Shown in pieces: positions 60,001-64,000 of a stretch of DNA of 64,000 nucleotides. The first letter of the stretch is position 1; each line of letters opens with the position of its first letter. The notes beneath the pieces are model-generated. The model was given only the letters and a program-made list of their open reading frames with translations. It was not told the DNA's origin and made no database searches. Position numbers and translations under genes: made by a program. The DNA is from Halomonas sp. H10-9-1 (GTDB lineage Bacteria; Pseudomonadota; Gammaproteobacteria; Pseudomonadales; Halomonadaceae), in NCBI RefSeq assembly GCF_040147005.1, contig NZ_JAMSHO010000001.1:806001-870000 (forward strand). The letters run 5' to 3'.

Positions 60001-60614
60001 CCAGCCACACGGCGACCGCTGACCAGGTGGAAACGCTGACCATCACAGCCAACGACAACCCGGTTGTTGGTGCTGCCACCTCCAACCTGAACGTCCAGGC
60101 CGCAACCGTCGGTTCTCAGTTCAGCCTGAACGTGACCGGTGATGGCGGCGCAGACGTCATCGTTGCGGGTGCTGGTGACGACGTCCTGACTGGCGGCGGC
60201 GGTGCCGACACCATTATCGGCAACGGCGGTGCCGACACCATTATCGGCAACGGCGGTGCAGACACCCTGACCGGTGGCGCGGGTGCTGATACCTTCACCT
60301 ACGTCGCTGCAACTGACTCTTCTGCTGGATCCTTCGATACCATCACTGACTTCACAGCTGGTACCGATGTGGTCAACTTGGATGCACTGTTTGCTGGTGG
60401 TCCTGCTGCACCGGCTGCCATCACTACTGCTGTTGCTGCACTGAGCGGTGTTGCTGCTGAGTTTGGTGGTAACGAGATTGCGATCCATGACGATGGTGCT
60501 AACACCACCGTCTATGTGGACGTTTCTGGTGACAACGCCTTCGGTGCTGGTGATATGCAAATCGAGCTCACCGGTACTGGTCTGGGTCTTACGACTGCAG
60601 ACTTCCTGGTCTAA
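57099..60614 (+). CDS. S-layer-like DUF4214/RTX protein, type I secreted
   Basis: 1,171 residues with no cysteine, only about five lysines, and very high Thr, Asn, Ala, Asp and Gly. The N-terminus holds two DUF4214 units (LYIGLLGRAADQAGLDYWTN; LYQNLFNRDAEAEGLNYWVN), then ~850 residues of beta-solenoid-like repeats. RTX nonapeptides at ~1014-1065 (AGAGDDVLTGGGGADTIIGN) and DTITDFTAGTDVVNLDALF follow. The C-terminus DFLV matches the PrtD-type export signal. No signal peptide is present. This is the layout of the Caulobacter S-layer protein RsaA (N-terminal polysaccharide-binding part, Ca-binding RTX, C-terminal signal). A SapC gene lies downstream. The ATG at 57099 is preferred (GGAG at 57086-57089) over ATG 57084. 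An S-layer role is inferred; a large adhesin is the main alternative. Confidence 0.88.
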   Translation: MATVAEQIQKLYIGLLGRAADQAGLDYWTNEIESEALTLEQLRANIVEEQDEYQSGIGDMTRAQAVNQLYQNLFNRDAEAEGLNYWVNGGGAEVSFDQLVLALIDGASAGDTLVLDNKTEVAQYYTEQTGADYVPAEARSAVEDVDATSASVAQAKADIDAGNLDSYTLTNGIDEATANVFNAHRVYDPEGDDQKPSLDDDDVLTGEGENPTLNLTFVDNADTGINIIAPTLNGIETINTDVVGAAPKVLDLQDATGVNELNVSRISNTNYTTQNIAGAVESMSVNNTNAPGNNVTFVHLASALNGDDDSTDLTLNNAQVGTLRVDAGTAGATTAGVGYETINLESAGSANSVTALSIEDAETLNISGDQNLMIGAFANAGGSLSTIDGSALAGDLDINLNGVLSATQDGTSGTNIALSTVTGAGDDTIRITNDTIGTTDSIDAGEGTDTLALQADTTNNFTPATTGAALVTGVENVTVTHTADSAATADTLTLDLARIEGDQATRLFNNGDATDTLTTFNLNNASEGDAAAISIQHSSTGNNGLANNVVNVDVEAGVDTVGVAIEEGANSDPRFNFTLNADSDGNAANSTNSVTNITLADNDSESNTVELTQAARHTGTISVTGGTAGTFLNLDATSAVGTAVGGYGHVLTGAAGDATTAAAATAETRDTAVDRVFNSVNGDQVLTASNIDAADFAGNFEARLGVSNTNAQLGSGDDTLIFADRAGISAATSGLTIQDTVSGGAGYDTILLDGAAAAITLGASEWTNLSGVDEVRVAGQAGGNYTLRLTDQLVTQSDDGGRITIVNNDGDLTFNSENILTVDTRALAASSSVTFTGANGDGSFALGIRNAQTVILDDVTANGNNILDGGDVNVVSEYVVNGRDATNVLPGATFATQAAADAQYVADVAAGNEGNNNVLQVFNTAEVTVGDLANTQNFSTINFTNDQAAVQTLNLTLDSATVDALVDASHTATADQVETLTITANDNPVVGAATSNLNVQAATVGSQFSLNVTGDGGADVIVAGAGDDVLTGGGGADTIIGNGGADTIIGNGGADTLTGGAGADTFTYVAATDSSAGSFDTITDFTAGTDVVNLDALFAGGPAAPAAITTAVAALSGVAAEFGGNEIAIHDDGANTTVYVDVSGDNAFGAGDMQIELTGTGLGLTTADFLV
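60201..60254 (+). repeat. Perfect 27-bp tandem duplication in RTX region
   Basis: ggtgccgacaccattatcgg plus caacggc occurs twice in direct succession (60201-60227, 60228-60254), adding one RTX nonapeptide GADTIIGNG. Exact identity at third codon positions suggests a recent duplication. Confidence 0.9.
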
Positions 60615-60667
60615 TCCCTCTCCCAGAGAGCGGATGCCTATCGTCCGATAGGTCAAGGCAAGCACAG

Positions 60668-60691
60668 AACCCCCGACTTCGGTCGGGGGTT
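60668..60691 (+). terminator. Intrinsic terminator of the S-layer-like gene
   Basis: Ten-base-pair stem aacccccgac / gtcgggggtt with a ttcg tetraloop, running into a T-run. Some read-through could feed the SapC gene 26 bp later. Confidence 0.93.
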
Positions 60692-60717
60692 TTTTCTCAT
60701 CCGATTCGGGAGGCGAG

Positions 60718-61494
60718 ATGACCCAATGGATCGCCCTGTCGCGCAGCGATCACGCCGAGGCGCACTATCGGCCGCGCGACGCTTTTCATGTCACTGCGGG
60801 GCAGGCGGTGGCGCCCGTGTTGCTCGCCGAGCTGGGCCGCCTGCTGCCCCACTATGTGCTGGGCTTCATCGCCCAGGGTGATGGCTATCAGCCCGTCGCC
60901 CTGCTGAGCCTGGACGGCCAGCGCAACCTCTACCTGAATGCCGACGGCCGCTGGCTGGCCGGCTATGTGCCCGCCTCGCTGCGCGGCCATCCCTTCACCC
61001 TGGCCCAGACCGAGCAGGGTCAGAAGCAGAAGGTCCTGGCCATCGCTGCCGACCACCTGGTCGACGAGGGGCAGCCGCTGTTCGATGAGGCCGGCGAGCT
61101 GAGCGAGCCCGTGGCGCGCACGCTGCAGTTCCTCAATCAGTGCGACCGCAACCGCCAGCCAACATGGCAGGCCGCCCAGGCGTTGGGTGACGCCGGGGTG
61201 ATCGAGCCGTGGCCCCTGCAGTTGAGCCGCGGCGAAGGGCAGGAGCCGCTCAAGGTGCAGGGCCTCTATCGCGTGAGCGAGCAGGCCCTCAACGGCCTGG
61301 AGGCCGAAGCCTTCGCCACGCTGCGCGGCGGCCCGCTGGCCCTCGCCCATGCCCAGCTGTTCTCGACCCACCAGCTCAACCAGCTGACGGAGCGCGCCAA
61401 GCTCCATGCCCAGCAAAGCGAGGTCCCGGAAAACCTGGACAGCCTTCTGGATGGCATGGAGGATGACGACCTGACGTTCGATTTCGATACCTGA
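60718..61494 (+). CDS. SapC family protein
   Basis: 258-residue soluble protein of the SapC family, named after a gene in the Campylobacter fetus S-layer locus. Visible family features are the YRPRDAFHVTAGQAVAPVLL and LPHYVLGFI segments near the N-terminus and an acidic C-terminus LDSLLDGMEDDDLTFDFDT. No signal peptide is present. The function is not established; members often lie beside type I-secreted or S-layer proteins. The position just after the S-layer-like gene and its terminator is what makes the link. It is followed by the small DUF6447-like gene after 11 bp. Confidence 0.85.
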   Translation: MTQWIALSRSDHAEAHYRPRDAFHVTAGQAVAPVLLAELGRLLPHYVLGFIAQGDGYQPVALLSLDGQRNLYLNADGRWLAGYVPASLRGHPFTLAQTEQGQKQKVLAIAADHLVDEGQPLFDEAGELSEPVARTLQFLNQCDRNRQPTWQAAQALGDAGVIEPWPLQLSRGEGQEPLKVQGLYRVSEQALNGLEAEAFATLRGGPLALAHAQLFSTHQLNQLTERAKLHAQQSEVPENLDSLLDGMEDDDLTFDFDT

Positions 61495-61505
61495 GGAGAT
61501 ACCCC

Positions 61506-61709
61506 ATGAGCAACGAGCAGACCCTGACCATCGACGGCACCGAGTACAACGTCGCCGATCTCTCCGAGAATGCACGCACCCAGGTGATGAACCTGCGTGT
61601 CACCGACCAGGAGATTGCCCGCCTGCAGCAGCAACTGGCCATCCACCAGACCGCGCGCACCGCCTATGCACGGGCACTGAGCGACGAACTGCCGAAGACC
61701 GAGCAGTGA
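61506..61709 (+). CDS. Small DUF6447-like protein
   Basis: 67 residues: TLTIDGTEYNVADLSENART forms a small beta hairpin and helix, followed by a coiled-coil helix NLRVTDQEIARLQQQLAIHQ and a basic tail. It resembles the DUF6447 family, found next to SapC genes in marine and halophilic proteobacteria. GAGGAG precedes the ATG. The function is unknown; a chaperone or adaptor for the secreted protein is conceivable but unsupported. Confidence 0.75.
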   Translation: MSNEQTLTIDGTEYNVADLSENARTQVMNLRVTDQEIARLQQQLAIHQTARTAYARALSDELPKTEQ

Positions 61710-61834
61710 TGCGTGCCGTACTGGTCGCCGCCCTGGGGCTCGCCCTGGGCGGCTGCGTGCCGTTCGTGCCGATTATTTGCAAAGAAAGGACACCACCAAA
61801 GAAAGGACACCCACTTACTTGCCCACTTACTTGA
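61709..61834 (+). pseudogene. Lipoprotein gene broken by the RAYT element
   Basis: The ATG overlaps the preceding stop (TGATG). It encodes MRAVLVAALGLALGGC then VPFVPII, a complete lipoprotein signal with lipobox L-G-G-C. After about 23 residues the frame enters the repeated leader of the RAYT element (from ~61,777) and stops at 61,834. The intact gene was presumably the last member of the S-layer/SapC operon; its original product cannot be recovered here. Confidence 0.6.
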
Positions 61835-61890
61835 CGGCGCACCGGCACCGACTAATTTGAAAGAAACGCCACTCGCCGAGGGCTTCTGCC

Positions 61891-62502
61891 ATGACTCTTC
61901 CCCGCGCTGCGCTGGTGTCGCTCGACGCCACGCCCTGGTACCACCTGATCAACCGCTGTGTGCGCCGTGCCTTCCTGTGCGGCACCGATGCGGTAAGCGG
62001 CCAGTGCTACGAGCATCGCCGCGGCTGGATCGCCGACCGGCTGCGCCAGCTGGCCGGGGTGTTCGCCATCGATGTGGCGGCCTATGCGGTGATGAGCAAT
62101 CACTACCATCTGGTGGTGCGGGTGGATGCGGCGCGTGCTGCGAAGTGGAGCGACGATGAGGTGCTGCGCCGTTGGACGATGCTGTTCACCGGCCCGCTGC
62201 TGGTGCAGCGCTATCGGGCCGGTACCGATCTGCTGCCGGCGGAGATGGTGGCGGTGAAGGAACTGGCTGCGACCTACCGTGAGCGGCTGGTCGATGTTTC
62301 CTGGTTCACACCAAAGAAAGCACACCAAAGAAAGGACACCCACTTACTTGCCCACTTACTTGCCCACTTACTTGACGGCGCACCGGCACCGACTAATTTG
62401 AAAGAAACGCCACTCGCCGAGGGCTTCTGCCATCAAACGGAAAGAAAGGACACCCACTTATTTCCCACTTATTTGACAGCGCATCGTATCCCGCTAATCT
62501 AA
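61891..62502 (+). pseudogene. RAYT transposase copy 1, 3'-truncated
   Basis: The first ~139 codons match the intact copy at 62,534 (PRAALVSLDATPWYHLINRC, AYAVMSNHYHLVV with the HUH metal motif) as far as VDVSWF. The sequence then switches to a copy of the element leader, which is read as an unrelated 64-residue tail ending at 62,502. The C-terminal half with GRFWEGRFKS is missing, so it should be inactive. Between ~62,025 and 62,307 the DNA differs from copy 2 at only about two positions, while the first 130 bp differ more, which suggests gene conversion. Confidence 0.85.
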
Positions 62503-62533
62503 AGGCAACGCCGACTCGCTGAGGGCTCCCGCC

Positions 62534-63607
62534 ATGACCCTTCCCCGCGCTGCGCTGGTCTCGCTTGACGCCACGCCTTGGTATCACCTGGTCAACCGCT
62601 GCGTGCGCCGCGCCTTCCTGTGCGGCACGGATTCGGTCAGCGGCCAGAGCTACGAGCATCGCCGCGGCTGGATCGCCGACCGGCTGCGCCAGCTGGCCGG
62701 GGTGTTCGCCATCGATGTGGCGGCCTATGCGGTGATGAGCAATCACTACCATCTGGTAGTGCGGGTGGATGCGGCGCGTGCTGCGAAGTGGAGCGACGAT
62801 GAGGTGCTACGCCGTTGGACGATGCTGTTCACCGGCCCGCTGCTGGTGCAGCGCTATCGGGCCGGTACCGATCTGCTGCCGGCGGAGATGGTGGCGGTGA
62901 AGGAACTGGCTGCGACCTACCGTGAGCGGCTGGTCGATGTTTCCTGGTTCATGCGCGTGCTCAACGAGGCGGTCGCCCGCCAGGCCAACGCCGAGGACGG
63001 CGTGAAAGGGCGCTTCTGGGAAGGGCGCTTCAAGAGCCAGGCGCTGCTCGACGAGGCGGCGATCTTCAGCGCTATGGCCTATGTGGACCTCAACCCGATC
63101 CACGCCTGCATGGCGGAATCTCCTGAATCCTCGGACTTTACCTCGTTATCCGAACGGCTGGCCGAGTTGCATGGCGATCATCAAGCGGCGGAGGGAGCGG
63201 CGCCTGAGCCGGTGAGTGCTTCGCTTGATGCACCCACGTCCGGTCGCCAAGCAGCCGCCTGGTGCGAGACCCTGCCGCTGCAGCCGCTGATGCCGTTCGA
63301 CGCCACTGCGCAGTTACCCAACGCCATTCCCTTCGGCTTCGAGGATTACCTTGAACTGGTCGAGACCACCGGGCGTTGCCAGCGCCCCGATAAGCGCGGG
63401 CTCATCGAAGGCCGCGTACCCAAGCTGCTCGACCGGCTGGGCATTGATCCCGAGGCCTTCATCGCCGCCTCCACCACGCTGCTCACGCGCTTCGGTAGCG
63501 CCGTGGGCACGCCCGAGAGCCTGACAGCCTGCTGTGCCGCCCGCCAGGCCCGCCACCTGCGCGGGATGCGCGCCGCCCGCGAGCTGTATGAACGCCGGGC
63601 GGCGTGA
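62534..63607 (+). CDS. REP-associated / IS200-like (Y1-family) transposase, full length
   Basis: 357-residue HUH-family protein. The metal-binding H-x-H is in AYAVMSNHYHLVV (residues ~60-72). The family block VKGRFWEGRFKSQALLDEAA and YVDLNPIHA follow at ~155-195, then a long C-terminal extension. The catalytic Tyr of classic IS200 TnpA, expected in a helix before the G-R-F-W block, is not obvious: that helix reads SWFMRVLNEAVARQAN. Proteins of this group process single-stranded REP hairpins in studied cases and are usually chromosomal single copies. A partial second copy next to it is unusual. Confidence 0.9.
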   Translation: MTLPRAALVSLDATPWYHLVNRCVRRAFLCGTDSVSGQSYEHRRGWIADRLRQLAGVFAIDVAAYAVMSNHYHLVVRVDAARAAKWSDDEVLRRWTMLFTGPLLVQRYRAGTDLLPAEMVAVKELAATYRERLVDVSWFMRVLNEAVARQANAEDGVKGRFWEGRFKSQALLDEAAIFSAMAYVDLNPIHACMAESPESSDFTSLSERLAELHGDHQAAEGAAPEPVSASLDAPTSGRQAAAWCETLPLQPLMPFDATAQLPNAIPFGFEDYLELVETTGRCQRPDKRGLIEGRVPKLLDRLGIDPEAFIAASTTLLTRFGSAVGTPESLTACCAARQARHLRGMRAARELYERRAA

Positions 63608-63664
63608 GGGTGGTAGTACAGCCGGCTTGCCGGCATCGACGCGTGGTAAACTACCGGCAGGCGA

Positions 63665-64000
63665 TTGCAAGGACGCCCCATAGCCAATCACCACGACCAC
63701 AGCTACAAGCTCCTGTTCTCCCATCCGGAAATGGTCAGGGATCTGCTGACTGGTTTCGTCAAGGAGGACTGGGTGGCTCAGCTCGACTTCTCGACACTGG
63801 AGAAGGTCAGTGGTTCCTACGTCACCGATGAGCTGCGTGACCGCGAGGATGACATCATCTGGCGGGCGCGCTGGGGAGACGACTGGCTCTACGTCTACCT
63901 CTTGCTTGAGTTCCAGTCGAGCGTCGACCGCTTCATGGCGGTGCGGATCATGAGCTACCTGGGACTGCTGTATCAGGACCTGATTCGCCAGAAAGCCCTG
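63665..64000 (+). CDS. Rpn family recombination-promoting nuclease / putative transposase, partial
   Basis: N-terminal ~110 residues of an Rpn/YhgA-like PD-(D/E)XK nuclease, cut by the window end. HHDHSYKLLFSHPEMVRDLL, the acidic LRDREDDIIW and the core strand WLYVYLLLEFQSSVD (with the E-x-Q catalytic pair) are clear. An AAGGA at 63669-63673 is followed at the right distance by ATA (63680), where relatives have ATG before A-N-H-H-D-H. Translation must start at this ATA or at TTG 63665, which has a poor ribosome site. Family members promote RecA-independent recombination in E. coli. Confidence 0.85.
   Translation, partial: MQGRPIANHHDHSYKLLFSHPEMVRDLLTGFVKEDWVAQLDFSTLEKVSGSYVTDELRDREDDIIWRARWGDDWLYVYLLLEFQSSVDRFMAVRIMSYLGLLYQDLIRQKAL

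Larger units (their letters stand above)
61777..63655 (+). mobile_element. Composite, duplicated RAYT/IS200-like element
   Basis: Three related leader segments (A ~61,777-61,890; B ~62,308-62,432; C ~62,437-62,533) and one and a half transposase genes. Leaders A and B share cggcgcaccggcaccgacta and the cactcgccgagggcttctgc tail, and contain two and three copies respectively of a 12-bp cccacttacttg unit. Leader B ends at gccat where a start codon should continue, so its gene is missing. The right end carries short palindromes (gccggcttgccggc; gtagt...actac). Confidence 0.7.

Noticed and set aside
58002..60665. 887-codon open frame on the minus strand opposite the S-layer-like gene
   Set aside because: It arises from the codon pattern of the highly biased plus-strand gene. 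Its translation is rich in Val, Gly, Ser and Gln without any domain, has no ribosome site, and would be fully antisense.
62308..62533. Repeated 12-bp units as a CRISPR-like array
   Set aside because: Units are adjacent, without spacers, and are part of the RAYT element leaders.

Overview
The window reads as the chromosome of a high-GC, moderately halophilic gammaproteobacterium, most likely Halomonadaceae (Halomonas or a close relative). The reasons are the acidic protein composition, the Pseudomonas-like order HAD phosphatase / rppH / ptsP / ... / lgt / thyA / folA, a general porin, and REP-type intergenic palindromes. I see no tRNA, rRNA or CRISPR.

Layout. (a) 1-15.4 kb is housekeeping: a truncated RND efflux pair, mdh, a HAD phosphatase, rppH, ptsP, an NRDE protein, a membrane-anchored response regulator with a degenerate kinase remnant, a TSUP exporter, lgt, an inserted MNT/HEPN toxin-antitoxin pair, thyA-folA and a ProQ/FinO-type RNA-binding protein. 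(b) 15.8-16.9 kb is a porin. (c) 17.0-29.1 kb is a secretion block: two divergent large enzymes, an ExeM/NucH-type nuclease and a 5'-nucleotidase, each carrying DUF4214 modules, followed by a complete type I secretion system (ABC, HlyD, TolC). (d) 29.1-50.3 kb is polysaccharide synthesis: an initiating sugar transferase, a GGDEF/EAL protein, ManC, glycosyltransferases, an MBOAT/SGNH O-acetylation pair, gmd-rmd (GDP-D-rhamnose), wzm-wzt, a methyltransferase that may cap chains, and a protein with three fused GT4 domains. (e) 50.3-56.8 kb holds a CHASE2 adenylate cyclase, a DUF4214 protein, a CRP-family regulator, a FecR-domain exported protein and a TPR/beta-barrel outer-membrane protein. (f) 57.1-61.7 kb holds a 1,171-residue DUF4214/RTX protein that looks like an S-layer protein, a SapC-family protein and a DUF6447-like protein. 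(g) 61.7-64 kb is a tandem, rearranged RAYT (IS200-like) element that has broken a small lipoprotein gene, followed by a partial Rpn-family nuclease gene.

How it may work together (inference). The arrangement resembles the Caulobacter rsaA region, where a type I-secreted S-layer protein is encoded beside genes for the O-polysaccharide that anchors it. Here the candidate S-layer protein ends in an acidic-plus-hydrophobic tail (DFLV) of the kind recognised by PrtD-type exporters. Its promoter region contains an exact TGTGA-N6-TCACA operator, and a cyclase and a CRP-family protein are encoded just upstream. This suggests a self-contained circuit running from envelope signal to cAMP, CRP and S-layer. 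The secreted nuclease and nucleotidase would form a separate extracellular DNA and phosphate scavenging unit served by the same exporter.
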